Source: DASQTB01 sp035642095
Lineage (GTDB): Bacteria > Actinomycetota > UBA4738 > CALAEC01
DNA length: 20,962 bases
Assembly (NCBI GenBank): GCA_035642095.1
Contig: DASQTB010000150.1
Span: forward strand, 1-20,962
Reading direction: 5' to 3'
In this document: one piece after another, positions 6,950 to 14,438 of the stretch
How the letters are laid out: every line of letters starts with the position of its first letter
Numbering within the stretch: position 1 is the first letter of the stretch
Position numbers and translations under genes: made by a program
Notes under the pieces: model-generated
What the model was told of the DNA's origin: nothing
Databases searched by the model: none
Seen by the model: the letters and a program-made list of their open reading frames with translations, nothing else

Positions 6950-7672
6950 ATGGCCGGGCTCCTCCTGATCCACGCCTTCCCCGTCGACGCCTCGATGTGG
7001 GAACCGCAGATCGACGCGATGGGTGATGACGTGATGGCGCCGAACCTCCCCGGGTTCGGAGGAACCGCGGCGGCGGACGGAGTGATGACGATGGACGCCG
7101 CGGCGGACTTCGTGGCCGGAGAGCTCGACCGGGCGGGCATCGATCGAGCGGTGGTCTGCGGGCTGTCGATGGGTGGCTACGTGGCATTCTCCCTGTGGCG
7201 CCGGCATCGAGATCGCATCGCCGGCCTGGCCCTGGCCGACACGCGGGCGGAGCCGGACGACGAGGCAGGCCGTGACCGGCGGAGAGGGGTCGCCGAGAAA
7301 GCCCGGTCGGGGGGGAGCGAGGCCATCGCGGAGGAGCCACCGCCCCTGCTGTCCGAGGGCGCGGACCTGGCGCTCTGGAACCGGGTCAAGGACATGATCC
7401 GCCGTCAGCCGGGCGAGGCGATCGCCGCGGCCTCCCTGGGGATGGCGGGGCGCCCCGATTCCCGTCCCCTCCTGGGCGACATCGACGTCCCCACCACGGT
7501 GATCGTCGGCTCCGCCGACACGCTGACCCCGCCGCCGATGTCGGAGTCGATGGCGAAGGCCATCCCCCGGGCCGAGCTGGCGGTTCTCGACGGAGTGGGG
7601 CACCTGTCCAACCTGGAAGCCCCGGACGCCTTCACCGCCGCCCTCCGCTCGCTGCTCCGCCGCACCGAATAG
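6950..7672 (+). CDS. Alpha/beta-fold hydrolase
   Basis: A 240-residue cytoplasmic alpha/beta hydrolase. The catalytic triad is visible: nucleophile Ser73 in the elbow GLSMGG, Asp190 in GSADTLTPP, and His218 in GVGHLSNLE. The N-terminal HAFPVDASMW supplies the usual oxyanion-hole HxF/P loop, and PNLPGFGGT is the conserved loop after strand 4. Length is typical of carboxylesterase-type or 3-oxoadipate enol-lactonase-like members, and the GSADTLTPP/GHLSNLE pair is especially like enol-lactone hydrolases; substrate cannot be fixed. Starts with ATG 2 bases after the previous stop, so it is likely read from the tatA-tatC transcript. Confidence 0.9.
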   Translation: MAGLLLIHAFPVDASMWEPQIDAMGDDVMAPNLPGFGGTAAADGVMTMDAAADFVAGELDRAGIDRAVVCGLSMGGYVAFSLWRRHRDRIAGLALADTRAEPDDEAGRDRRRGVAEKARSGGSEAIAEEPPPLLSEGADLALWNRVKDMIRRQPGEAIAAASLGMAGRPDSRPLLGDIDVPTTVIVGSADTLTPPPMSESMAKAIPRAELAVLDGVGHLSNLEAPDAFTAALRSLLRRTE

Positions 7673-7812
7673 CCGTTGCCAGCCCCCACGAGCCGCCGCG
7701 CCAGCTGACGCCCGGCCACCGTTCGCTGATGACTCGCGGGGGCCCCCTTCGGCCCTGCGCGGCGCAGAGGGAAGCGTCGGTTACACGAGCGCCCGTGCAA
7801 GAATCTGGCTGG
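7673..7812 (+). other. Intergenic region upstream of helY
   Basis: 140 bases without a gene. It contains the perfect palindrome GGGGGCCCCC at 7738-7747 and an inverted repeat CTGCGC-G-GCGCAG at 7756-7768. AAGAAT at 7799-7804, with TG two bases upstream, lies 8 bases before the helY ATG and is the best -10 candidate. No consensus -35, T-tract terminator or RNA gene is seen. Confidence 0.4.
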
Positions 7813-10461
7813 ATGAACCGCGTGAAGTTCGCCCAGCGGTACCCGTTCGCCCTCGACGATTTCCAGGTGGACGGGATCGATGCGCTCGACGCGGGAGAGT
7901 CGGTGCTGGTAGCCGCTCCGACCGGGGCTGGCAAGACGGTCGTGGCGGAGTTCGCCCTGGAGCGAGCCTTGGCGGCGGGACGGAAGGCCTTCTACACCAC
8001 GCCCTTGAAGGCGCTGTCGAACCAGAAGTTCGGGGATTTCGTGGCCCGGTACGGGGCCGCCCGTGTCGGCCTCCTGACCGGAGACAACTCGATCAACGGC
8101 GAGGCACCGATCGTGGTCATGACCACCGAGGTGCTCCGGAACATGCTGTACGAGCGGAGCCGCACCTTGGAGAACCTCGAGGTCGTGATCATGGACGAGG
8201 TCCACTATCTCCAGGATCCCTACCGGGGAGCCGTGTGGGAGGAGGTCCTGATCCACCTTCCGTTGGCCGTCTCGGTGGTCTGTCTCTCCGCCACGGTGTC
8301 GAACGCGGAGGAGTTCGGTGAGTGGCTGACCACCCTGCGGGGCACCACCCGGGTGGTGATCGAGGAGAAGCGGCCCGTCCCCCTGGAGCATCTCTACCTC
8401 GTCGGCGACAACCTCCACCCGATGCACGTCGAGCAGGCCGGGCGGCCCGTCCCCAATCCGTACGTGGTGTCGCTGTTCCAGCGCGAGCTGCGGGTTCGGG
8501 AGTACCGGCGCCGCTCCGACGGGCGCCGCCAGGTCCAGCGGATCGGCCGGCCTCGGGAGGGCCACCGCCGGATCTACGTCCCCCGAAGGGAGGAGGTGGT
8601 CGACGTCCTCCGGCAAGACGGGATGCTCCCGGCGATCTACTTCGTGTTCAGCAGGGCCGGATGCGACCAGAGCGTTCGATGGGTCACCGGGGCGGGGATC
8701 CGGCTGACCACCCGATCCGAGGAGACCCGGATCCGGGAGTTCGCCGAGATGCGGACGGCGTGGATGGACGACGAGGATCTCGCCGCCCTGGGGTTCTTCG
8801 ACTTCCGCGAGGCCCTGGCGGCCGGCGTCGCCGCTCACCATGCCGGCATGGTCCCGGTGTTCAAGGAGGCCGTGGAGGAGATGTTCGCCGCCGGACTGGT
8901 GAAGGTGGTTTTCGCCACGGAGACCCTGTCTCTGGGGATCAACATGCCGGCCAAGTCCGTGGTGATCGAATCCCTGTGGAAGTTCTCCGGGGAGCGCCAC
9001 GAGCTCCTCACCCCCGGCGAGTACACCCAGCTCACGGGGCGGGCCGGCCGCCGCGGGATCGACGACCTCGGGTACGCGGTGGTCGTCCACCAGCGCGACG
9101 TCGACTTCGAGCGAGTGGCCGGGCTGGCCACCACCCGCACGTACGAGCTGACCTCGTCGTTCCGACCCTCGTACAACATGGCCGTCAACCTGGTCCGCAA
9201 CTACTCGCCGGACGAAGCACACCACCTGCTCAACTCCTCGTTCGGCCAGTTCCAAGCCGACCGGGGCGTGGTCGCCCTGGAGCGTCAGCTCGAGCGGGAC
9301 CGAGCCTTCCTGGAGGGATATCGGGACCGCCTGGTGTGCGATCGCGGTGACCTGACCGAGTGGTGGGCCCTCCGCGAGGAAGCGGAACGGATCCGGCGCG
9401 AGGCCGCTCGCCGGAGCGACCGGGTGCGGCGGGAGGACGTTCGCACCGCCCTGGCCTCGCTCCGGCCCGGCGACGTGATCCACGTTCCGCGGGCCAACCG
9501 CCGGGGGCTCGCCGTGGTGCTGTCGAACCGGGACGGCCGCCCGACGCTGGTCACCCAGGACCGGCGGTTCTTCCGGGCCGCGGCAACCCACTTCGACGAG
9601 CCCCCCCAGTCCCTGGCCAAGGTCCAGCTGCCGAGGTCGGGAAGCGGCCGCAGCGCCCGGTTCCGCCGTGACGTCGCCGCGCGCCTGGTCGCCCTGAACG
9701 TGCGTCCGCCCCGCCGGCGACGGGGGGCGGTCGACCCCCGGGCCGAAGCTCGTGCCGCGAAGCTCGAGCGGCGGGCCGCAGCCCACCCCGTCCACGGGTG
9801 TCCGGACCGGGCGGAGCACGAGCGATGGGCCTCTCGGGCCTCCCGACTCCGCCGGGAGATCGAAGGGTTGGAGCGGAGGATCCGATCCCGTACCGAGACG
9901 CTGGCCCGCCAGTTCGATCGAGTGCTCCGGGTCCTGCAGGAGCTGCGGTACGTCGACGGGTTCGCGCTGACCGAGCGAGGAAAGCGACTGACCCGGATCT
10001 ACGGTGAGGGCGACGTCGTCGTGGCCGAGATGCTGGCGGAGAACCTCCTCCACGGTCTCTCGCCGGCGGAGGCCGCCGCCCTGGTGTCGACCGTCGTGTA
10101 CGAGTCCAGGGAGCGCACGCCCCGAACGGGAGACCTCCCGACAGGGGAGCTGAAAGCCCGCTACCGGCGACTGGAGGACTTGTGGCGAAGGGTCCGCCGG
10201 GTCGAGGAGACTAACCAGGTCGAGCTTACCCGGGAGCTGGAGACAGGATTCGCTGCCACGGCCTTCCACTGGGCCGAGGGAAAGCAGCTGGAGGACGTGC
10301 TGATGGAGACGGAGATGGCCCCCGGCGACTTCGTCAGGACGTGCAAGCAGCTCCTCGATCTCCTCCGTCAGATCGAGGAGGTGGCGGGCGACGCCGGGCG
10401 CGTGGCCAGCGAGGCCAGGATCGCCGTCAACCGAGGAGTGGTGGCCTACACCGGGGTGTAG
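7813..10461 (+). CDS. helY: SKI2/Mtr4-like DEAD/DEAH-box helicase HelY
   Basis: An 882-residue superfamily 2 helicase, likely RNA-directed, matching mycobacterial HelY (about 906 residues) along its length. Motifs: Walker A APTGAGKT at 35-42, DEVH at 128-131, SAT of motif III at 159-161, FSRAGCD in the second RecA domain, HHAGM, TETLSLGINMPA and motif VI QLTGRAGRRG at 406-415. The C-terminal half (DSHCT-like) ends in the family pattern YTGV, as HelY ends in VDAG-type residues. Start chosen at ATG 7813 because upstream in-frame codons to 7729 have no homology, while the N-terminus then reads MNRVKFAQRYPFALDDFQ, where FxLDDFQ begins the conserved helicase core. The protein probably acts in RNA processing or degradation. 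It lies 17 bases upstream of the flavoprotein gene. Confidence 0.94.
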   Translation: MNRVKFAQRYPFALDDFQVDGIDALDAGESVLVAAPTGAGKTVVAEFALERALAAGRKAFYTTPLKALSNQKFGDFVARYGAARVGLLTGDNSINGEAPIVVMTTEVLRNMLYERSRTLENLEVVIMDEVHYLQDPYRGAVWEEVLIHLPLAVSVVCLSATVSNAEEFGEWLTTLRGTTRVVIEEKRPVPLEHLYLVGDNLHPMHVEQAGRPVPNPYVVSLFQRELRVREYRRRSDGRRQVQRIGRPREGHRRIYVPRREEVVDVLRQDGMLPAIYFVFSRAGCDQSVRWVTGAGIRLTTRSEETRIREFAEMRTAWMDDEDLAALGFFDFREALAAGVAAHHAGMVPVFKEAVEEMFAAGLVKVVFATETLSLGINMPAKSVVIESLWKFSGERHELLTPGEYTQLTGRAGRRGIDDLGYAVVVHQRDVDFERVAGLATTRTYELTSSFRPSYNMAVNLVRNYSPDEAHHLLNSSFGQFQADRGVVALERQLERDRAFLEGYRDRLVCDRGDLTEWWALREEAERIRREAARRSDRVRREDVRTALASLRPGDVIHVPRANRRGLAVVLSNRDGRPTLVTQDRRFFRAAATHFDEPPQSLAKVQLPRSGSGRSARFRRDVAARLVALNVRPPRRRRGAVDPRAEARAAKLERRAAAHPVHGCPDRAEHERWASRASRLRREIEGLERRIRSRTETLARQFDRVLRVLQELRYVDGFALTERGKRLTRIYGEGDVVVAEMLAENLLHGLSPAEAAALVSTVVYESRERTPRTGDLPTGELKARYRRLEDLWRRVRRVEETNQVELTRELETGFAATAFHWAEGKQLEDVLMETEMAPGDFVRTCKQLLDLLRQIEEVAGDAGRVASEARIAVNRGVVAYTGV

Positions 10462-10466
10462 GTCAC

Positions 10467-10472
10467 TATCAT
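10467..10472 (+). promoter_or_regulatory. -10 box of the flavoprotein gene (probable leaderless start)
   Basis: TATCAT, six C residues, then the GTG at 10479. The 6-base spacing puts the expected transcription start on the start codon. It sits in the 17-base gap after helY, so the gene can be expressed independently. No Shine-Dalgarno sequence is present. Confidence 0.5.
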
Positions 10473-10478
10473 CCCCCC

Positions 10479-11894
10479 GTGGACGCCCTCGCCTCGCTCG
10501 TCGCGCGGCTGCCCGAGGGCGCCGTCAGCACCCACCCGGGCGAACTCTCCAGCCGGAGCCGCGACGCCTGGCCCCTGGCCATGCTGCGAGAGGCCCGGGG
10601 CGAGCGGCTCCCTCGGCCGATGGCAGTGGTGTTTCCCAGGACGACCGACGACGTCGCGGCGACCCTCGCCTGGGCCTCGGAGAAGGAGATCCCGGTCGTC
10701 CCCCGAGGTGGCGGATCGGGGGTTCGCGGAGGCGCGCAGGCCGTGTGGCGCGGCATCGTCCTCGACCTCTCCCAGATGAACGAGATCCTGGACGTGGACG
10801 AGGAATCGCTGGCCGTCCGGGTCCAGGCGGGGGTGCGCGGCGACCGGCTGGAGGCGGCGCTGGCCGCGCGGGGACTGACCGTGGGCCACCACCCTCAGGC
10901 GGGTGGCCTTTCCACGGTGGGAGGCTGGATCGCCGCGCCCTCGGCCGGCCAGGCGTCCTCCGGATGCGGCATAGACGATCTCGTGCTCGGGGCGGTAGCC
11001 GTCCTGTCCGGTGGCGGCATCCTCCGCCTGGGCGCCGTCCCGAGATCGGCGGTGGGCCTCGACCTCCGCCGCCTCCTGGTCGGCTCGGAAGGGCTCCTCG
11101 GCGTTGTCACCGAGGCCACCCTGGCCGTGGCTCACGCCGCCCCCAACCTGCGGTGGCTGGCCCTGGCTCCGCCGAGCTTCGAGGTGGGCATCGTTCTGGC
11201 CAGAACGCTGACCCAGGACGGGCTCCGTCCCCTGGTCCTCCGTCTGTCCGATGAGCCTGACGCCAGGGTCACGTTCGGCGACCTGGGTCACGAGACCGGC
11301 CCGATGCTCGTGGCAGCATTCGAGCCTCGTCCCGGTCTGGACGCAGTCGTCGACGCGGTCCGGGCGGCAGGCGCTGCGGCCGGAGCCGTCGAGGTGGATC
11401 CCGAGTACGGCCGGCACTGGTGGGAGCATCGGAACGACCCGGTGGCCCCGTACCGACGGATCATGGGTGAGGACCGGATGCTCGGTCCCGGCGTCGTGAT
11501 CGATACCGTCGAGGTCGCCGCCCTGTGGCGGGACCTTCCGGCGGTGTACCGGGCCCTCCGCGACGCGCTGGCCCAGCACGCCGCCCGCCCGGTGGCGTGC
11601 CATCTCTCCCATTCGTATCGGGCGGGGGGATCGCTGTCCTTCACGTTCCTCCTTCACGGCGAGGACGATCTGGCTGTGGAGACGATCTACACGACGTCTT
11701 GGCGGGACGCCGCCACGGCGTGCCATCGCGCGGGTGGGACCATCAGCCATCACGGCATCGGCCTCCTCAAGACCCCGTTCCTGGAGGAGGACCTGGGATC
11801 CGAAGGTGTGGCCGTGCTTCGATCGCTCAAGCGAGCGCTCGACCCCGCGGGGATCCTGAACCCGGGCAAGCTCCTCCCGGAGGAGACGTCGTGA
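10479..11894 (+). CDS. FAD-linked oxidase, alkylglycerone-phosphate synthase (AGPS)-like
   Basis: A 471-residue flavoprotein with an N-terminal PCMH-type FAD-binding domain (RPMAVVFPRTTDDVAATL, then PRGGGSGVRGGA at 75-86) and a C-terminal FAD-oxidase domain. The C-terminal SHSYRAGGSLSFTFLLHG keeps the Tyr of the AGPS SHxY signature, and KRALDPAGILNPGKL is the closing family motif. The AGPS His cluster (HHH) is reduced here to SHHG in GGTISHHGIGLLK, so the ether-bond-forming role is not assured. AGPS replaces the acyl chain of acyl-dihydroxyacetone phosphate by a fatty alcohol in ether-lipid synthesis. The GTG 10479 start follows a -10 box directly. Its stop overlaps the lipid kinase start as GTGA, as in the M. 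tuberculosis Rv2251-Rv2252 pair (recalled). A generic glycolate- or lactate-oxidase-like role remains possible. Confidence 0.85.
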   Translation: MDALASLVARLPEGAVSTHPGELSSRSRDAWPLAMLREARGERLPRPMAVVFPRTTDDVAATLAWASEKEIPVVPRGGGSGVRGGAQAVWRGIVLDLSQMNEILDVDEESLAVRVQAGVRGDRLEAALAARGLTVGHHPQAGGLSTVGGWIAAPSAGQASSGCGIDDLVLGAVAVLSGGGILRLGAVPRSAVGLDLRRLLVGSEGLLGVVTEATLAVAHAAPNLRWLALAPPSFEVGIVLARTLTQDGLRPLVLRLSDEPDARVTFGDLGHETGPMLVAAFEPRPGLDAVVDAVRAAGAAAGAVEVDPEYGRHWWEHRNDPVAPYRRIMGEDRMLGPGVVIDTVEVAALWRDLPAVYRALRDALAQHAARPVACHLSHSYRAGGSLSFTFLLHGEDDLAVETIYTTSWRDAATACHRAGGTISHHGIGLLKTPFLEEDLGSEGVAVLRSLKRALDPAGILNPGKLLPEETS

Positions 11895-12811
11895 CCAGCC
11901 CGTTCGGCGACCTGGTGGTGATCGCCAACCCTCGTTCCGGGCGGGGCCGGGTGGGGGAGGAGCTTCCGGAGCTCGAGCGCCAGCTCTTGGCCCGGAGGCT
12001 CGGCCACCGGATCGTGGCCACCGAGGGGCCCGGGCATGCCTCGGCCATCGCCGCTGATGCTCTTCGGGACGGAACACGGTTCCTGGTGGCCGTGGGGGGT
12101 GACGGCACCGTGCAGGAGGTGGTCAACGGGATGATCGAGGACGATCGGCCCGTGGCGCCCGATGCGGTCCTCGGGGTGGTGGCCGCCGGCTCGGGGAGCG
12201 ATTTCGTCCGGACGTTCGGCCTCCCCGGGGACGCGATCCGGGCGGTGCGACACCTCGAGGGGGATCGCGTGTATCCGATCGACGTGATGCGGGTCGACGT
12301 CGCGGCCGACGGCGGCACCGACAGCCGGTATGTCCCCAACATCGCCGAGGTGGGACTCGGCGCCGACGTGGTGCGAAGGGCCGAGCGGCTTCCCCGATGG
12401 CTGGGGCGATCCCGGTACTTCTGGGGGTTCTGGCTGTCGATGGGGGGACACCGACCCACCCCCATCGACGTCGGCGTGGATCGGAAGTCGTTTCGAGGGA
12501 TGGCGAACAACGTGGTCGTCGCGAACTGCCAGTTCTACGGGGGCGGCATGAAGGTCTCACCCCGTTCGTACCCGAGCGACGGGCTCCTCGACGTCCAGAT
12601 CAGCACGGGACCGAAGTCCGAGGCGTTCACGCTCCTGCCGAAGATCTACCGAGGAGAGCACGTCCCTCACCCGCATATCAAAGAGCTACGGGGCCGGGAG
12701 GTTCGGGTGGAGGCGGAGCGGCCCCTGTCGGTGGAGGGCGACGGGGAGGTCCTGGGCATGACTCCCGCCAGGTTCACCGTGCTCCCCGAGATCCTGACGC
12801 TGAAGATCTGA
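11891..12811 (+). CDS. Diacylglycerol kinase family lipid kinase
   Basis: A 306-residue soluble lipid kinase. Start GTG 11891 overlaps the previous stop as GTGA. The N-terminus gives the catalytic-domain opening VVIANPRSGRGR, the nucleotide-binding GGDGT at 69-73 (VAVGGDGTVQEVVNG) and the GSGSDFVRTFG segment at 100-110, in place of the more usual GTGNDF. The C-terminal beta domain contains VVVANCQFYGGGMKVSP and SPRSYPSDGLLDV, standard for the family, and closes with VEGDGEVLG, where the Asp helps bind substrate. It should phosphorylate diacylglycerol or a related lipid at the membrane surface, supplying phosphatidic acid. Pairing with an AGPS-like gene suggests a common lipid pathway. Soluble BmrU/YegS-type enzyme, distinct from the membrane DgkA. 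Confidence 0.93.
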   Translation: MTSPFGDLVVIANPRSGRGRVGEELPELERQLLARRLGHRIVATEGPGHASAIAADALRDGTRFLVAVGGDGTVQEVVNGMIEDDRPVAPDAVLGVVAAGSGSDFVRTFGLPGDAIRAVRHLEGDRVYPIDVMRVDVAADGGTDSRYVPNIAEVGLGADVVRRAERLPRWLGRSRYFWGFWLSMGGHRPTPIDVGVDRKSFRGMANNVVVANCQFYGGGMKVSPRSYPSDGLLDVQISTGPKSEAFTLLPKIYRGEHVPHPHIKELRGREVRVEAERPLSVEGDGEVLGMTPARFTVLPEILTLKI

Positions 12812-12814
12812 CCG

Positions 12815-12829
12815 CGGGGCCGCTCCCCG
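12815..12829 (+). terminator. Possible hairpin between convergent genes
   Basis: CGGGG-CCGCT-CCCCG forms a 5-bp stem with a 5-base loop between the lipid kinase stop and the opposing small membrane protein stop. There is no U tract. It could help terminate both transcripts but is short enough to arise by chance in GC-rich DNA. Confidence 0.25.
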
Positions 12830-12835
12830 AAGCCG

Positions 12836-13009
12836 CTACGTGAAGATGCTCACGCCGCCCGGACCGACCAGCAGCCCGACGATGATGAGCACGATGCCGG
12901 CGATCACGCTTCCGCGTACCAGCGCGACGATGCCGGCGATCACCAGGATGGCCGCCAGGATCCACAGGATCGTGTTCAGGCCTGCCTGCGCTACGATGAA
13001 GGCCTCCAC
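12836..13009 (-). CDS. 57-residue membrane protein with GPGG motif
   Basis: A short gene on the minus strand, GTG 13009 to TAG. The protein has two hydrophobic stretches, LNTILWILAAILVIAGIVAL (11-30) and VIAGIVLIIVGLLVG (35-49), joined by the short basic link VRG, and ends in GPGGVSIFT. It matches the pattern I recall for actinobacterial GPGG-motif small membrane proteins, whose function is unknown. The start is strongly supported: GGAGGTGAT, complementary to the 16S rRNA 3' end, lies 5 bases upstream. An ATG seven bases upstream (13016) is out of frame. It should be a helical hairpin in the plasma membrane. It is convergent with the lipid kinase, 24 bases away. Confidence 0.87.
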   Translation of the reverse strand: MEAFIVAQAGLNTILWILAAILVIAGIVALVRGSVIAGIVLIIVGLLVGPGGVSIFT

Positions 13010-13014
13010 GGTTC

Positions 13015-13023
13015 ATCACCTCC
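13015..13023 (-). promoter_or_regulatory. Strong Shine-Dalgarno site of the GPGG membrane protein
   Basis: On the minus strand GGAGGTGAT is 5 bases upstream of the GTG at 13009. It is the most complete anti-Shine-Dalgarno match I see in the window and fixes the start. Confidence 0.8.
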
Positions 13024-13045
13024 CCTCGGCCTCGCCGGTACGGGC

Positions 13046-13094
13046 GTCCGCACACTCGAGCGGACCGGCGCCGGAGACCTTTCCCCCGGTCTCC
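13046..13094 (-). other. Two adjacent stem-loops upstream of the GPGG gene
   Basis: Two perfect inverted repeats lie 7 bases apart: GTCCGC (13046-13051) with GCGGAC (13060-13065), loop 8; and GGAGACC (13073-13079) with GGTCTCC (13088-13094), loop 8. If transcribed with the GPGG gene they would form its 5' leader. They lie in the 251-base gap 13010-13260, which contains no gene I can support apart from the promoter of the peptidase on the other strand. Confidence 0.4.
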
Positions 13095-13248
13095 AGTTAC
13101 CAAACCGAGCCTCTGACACCGCGCGGGCCCTCGTCAGGGCCGGCGTCCTCGGTGAGGCCTTGTGGCGTTTCGCCATCGCCCGGTCGTTCGGCTGGATGGT
13201 CGAGGCCGCCGCCCGAGGCCATCCCCGGATCGTGGCCTTCGGCGCCCG

Positions 13249-13254
13249 TATGAT
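13249..13254 (+). promoter_or_regulatory. -10 box of the Xaa-Pro peptidase gene (probable leaderless start)
   Basis: TATGAT, six bases, then the ATG at 13261; the expected start of transcription coincides with the start codon and there is no Shine-Dalgarno sequence. No convincing -35 box. Confidence 0.5.
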
Positions 13255-13260
13255 GGCCGG

Positions 13261-14364
13261 ATGCCGGCGGACGCCCACCTCCGGAGGCTGGCCCGGGTGG
13301 CGGAGGCGGTCGCCCAAGCGGACCTCGGTGGGGTGGTGGTGGCGCCCTCGGCGGACCTCGTGTACCTGACGGGGTACGACCCGCCCCCGCTGGAGCGGCT
13401 GACCTGCCTCATCGTGCGCCCCGGGCGCGACCCGATTCTGGTCGTCCCCCGCCTGGAGCGACCCCTGGCCGAGGATGCCGGGCTGGATGAGCTGGCCGAG
13501 ATCAGTTCCTGGGACGAGACCGAGGACCCCTACGCGGCCGTGGCCTCGATCATGGGGGGGATCGAACGGGCCGGCTGCTCCGATCGGCTGTGGGCCGCCC
13601 ACCTCCTCGGCCTCCAGCGCGCCCTGGATGGAACTCGATTCGTGCCCGCCGGACCGGTCCTGGCCCGGCTCCGGGCAATCAAGGATCGGGAGGAGCTCGA
13701 CCTCCTGAAACGGTCGGCACGGTACGCGGACGAGGCGTTCACCCGGGTCATCCAGACGCGACTGGAGACCCGCACCGAACGCGATGTCGCTGTGCTGCTC
13801 GGGGACCTGCTCCGGGAAGCCGGCCACGACGAAGTCACGTTCACGATCGTGGGGGCCGGTCCCAACGGGGCCTCGCCCCACCACGAACCGACCGCCCGGG
13901 AGATCCACGCCGGTGACCCGGTGGTGATGGACTTCGGGGGGCGGACCGGCGGCTACTGCTCCGACATCAGCCGAACGGTGGTGGTGGTGGGGGAGCCCCC
14001 CCTTGACTTCGGAACCGTGTTCGATCTGGTCCGGGAGGCCCAGGACGAAGCGTTCCGAGCGGTCCGGCCCGGCGTTCCCGCCGAGGAGGTTGACCGGGCC
14101 GCGAGGCGGGTCATCGAGCGAGGCGGCTACGGCGACCTGTTCGTCCACCGGACCGGCCACGGCATCGGGCTGGAGGAGCACGAGGGTCCCTACATCGTGG
14201 AGGGGAACCAGGAGCCACTCCAGCCGGGGATGTGCTTCTCCATCGAGCCCGGGATCTACCTCCGGGGGGAGTTCGGCGTGCGGATCGAGGACATCGTCAC
14301 CGTGACCGGCGACGGGGGGCAGCGCCTCAACCACGCTCCTCGGGACCTCGAAATGGTCCGCTGA
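13261..14364 (+). CDS. pepE: M24 family Xaa-Pro dipeptidase/aminopeptidase
   Basis: A 367-residue metallopeptidase that removes residues next to proline. The N-terminal creatinase-like domain (about 1-130) contains LGGVVVAPSADLVYLTGYDP; the pita-bread catalytic domain follows. All five dinuclear-metal ligands are visible: Asp224 (MDFGG), Asp235 (DISRT), His300 (GHGIG), Glu329 (IEPGIY) and Glu343 (RIEDIV). HHEPTAREI contributes the usual upstream His. Length matches the PepE of M. tuberculosis (Rv2089c, about 375 residues), which also follows the paf-tat-helY block; the symbol follows that usage and not the unrelated E. coli PepE. ATG 13261 was chosen because upstream codons to 13162 are Arg/Pro-rich without homology and because the -10 box is adjacent. 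Cytoplasmic, probably peptide turnover. Confidence 0.93.
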   Translation: MPADAHLRRLARVAEAVAQADLGGVVVAPSADLVYLTGYDPPPLERLTCLIVRPGRDPILVVPRLERPLAEDAGLDELAEISSWDETEDPYAAVASIMGGIERAGCSDRLWAAHLLGLQRALDGTRFVPAGPVLARLRAIKDREELDLLKRSARYADEAFTRVIQTRLETRTERDVAVLLGDLLREAGHDEVTFTIVGAGPNGASPHHEPTAREIHAGDPVVMDFGGRTGGYCSDISRTVVVVGEPPLDFGTVFDLVREAQDEAFRAVRPGVPAEEVDRAARRVIERGGYGDLFVHRTGHGIGLEEHEGPYIVEGNQEPLQPGMCFSIEPGIYLRGEFGVRIEDIVTVTGDGGQRLNHAPRDLEMVR

Positions 14365-14376
14365 CCCACGCTGAGG

Positions 14377-14395
14377 TATCCTACCGCCCGGTAGG
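14377..14395 (+). promoter_or_regulatory. Promoter with TetR-like operator, upstream of acyl-CoA dehydrogenase
   Basis: A perfect inverted repeat, CCTACCG-CC-CGGTAGG, occupies 14380-14395. It overlaps the 3' half of TATCCT at 14377-14382, the best -10 candidate, and covers the expected transcription start near 14389. Repeats with ACCG/CGGT half-sites are typical of TetR-family regulators of fatty-acid or acyl-CoA genes, so a bound repressor would block RNA polymerase. No regulator gene is in the window. Confidence 0.5.
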
Positions 14396-14424
14396 TTGAA
14401 GGGCCCGCAGCGAATCCGGATGAC

Positions 14425-14430
14425 AGGAGG
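14425..14430 (+). promoter_or_regulatory. Shine-Dalgarno site of the first acyl-CoA dehydrogenase
   Basis: AGGAGG, 8 bases before the GTG at 14439, giving this gene a real leader of about 50 bases, unlike many neighbours. Confidence 0.75.
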
Positions 14431-14438
14431 TCCTCGGC

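Noticed and set aside
7738..7747. GGGGGCCCCC palindrome upstream of helY
   Set aside because: It has no loop and is easily produced by chance in GC-rich sequence; no protein-binding evidence.
7729..7812. An earlier helY start at ATG 7729
   Set aside because: The extra 28 residues show no helicase homology, while the -10-like AAGAAT is placed correctly for the ATG at 7813.
7405..10269. A 954-codon open frame on the minus strand opposite helY and the hydrolase
   Set aside because: It overlaps two genes with clear motifs, lacks any recognisable domain and has Arg/Pro/Gln/His-rich content typical of antisense frames in GC-rich DNA.
10446..12077. A 543-codon minus-strand frame opposite the flavoprotein
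   Set aside because: No motifs; it is the shadow of a plus-strand gene with conserved FAD-binding residues.
12991..13176. A 61-codon minus-strand ORF starting MAKRHKASPRTP upstream of the GPGG gene
   Set aside because: No ribosome site or -10 box, Arg/Pro-rich composition, and it runs through the two hairpins; too weak to call.
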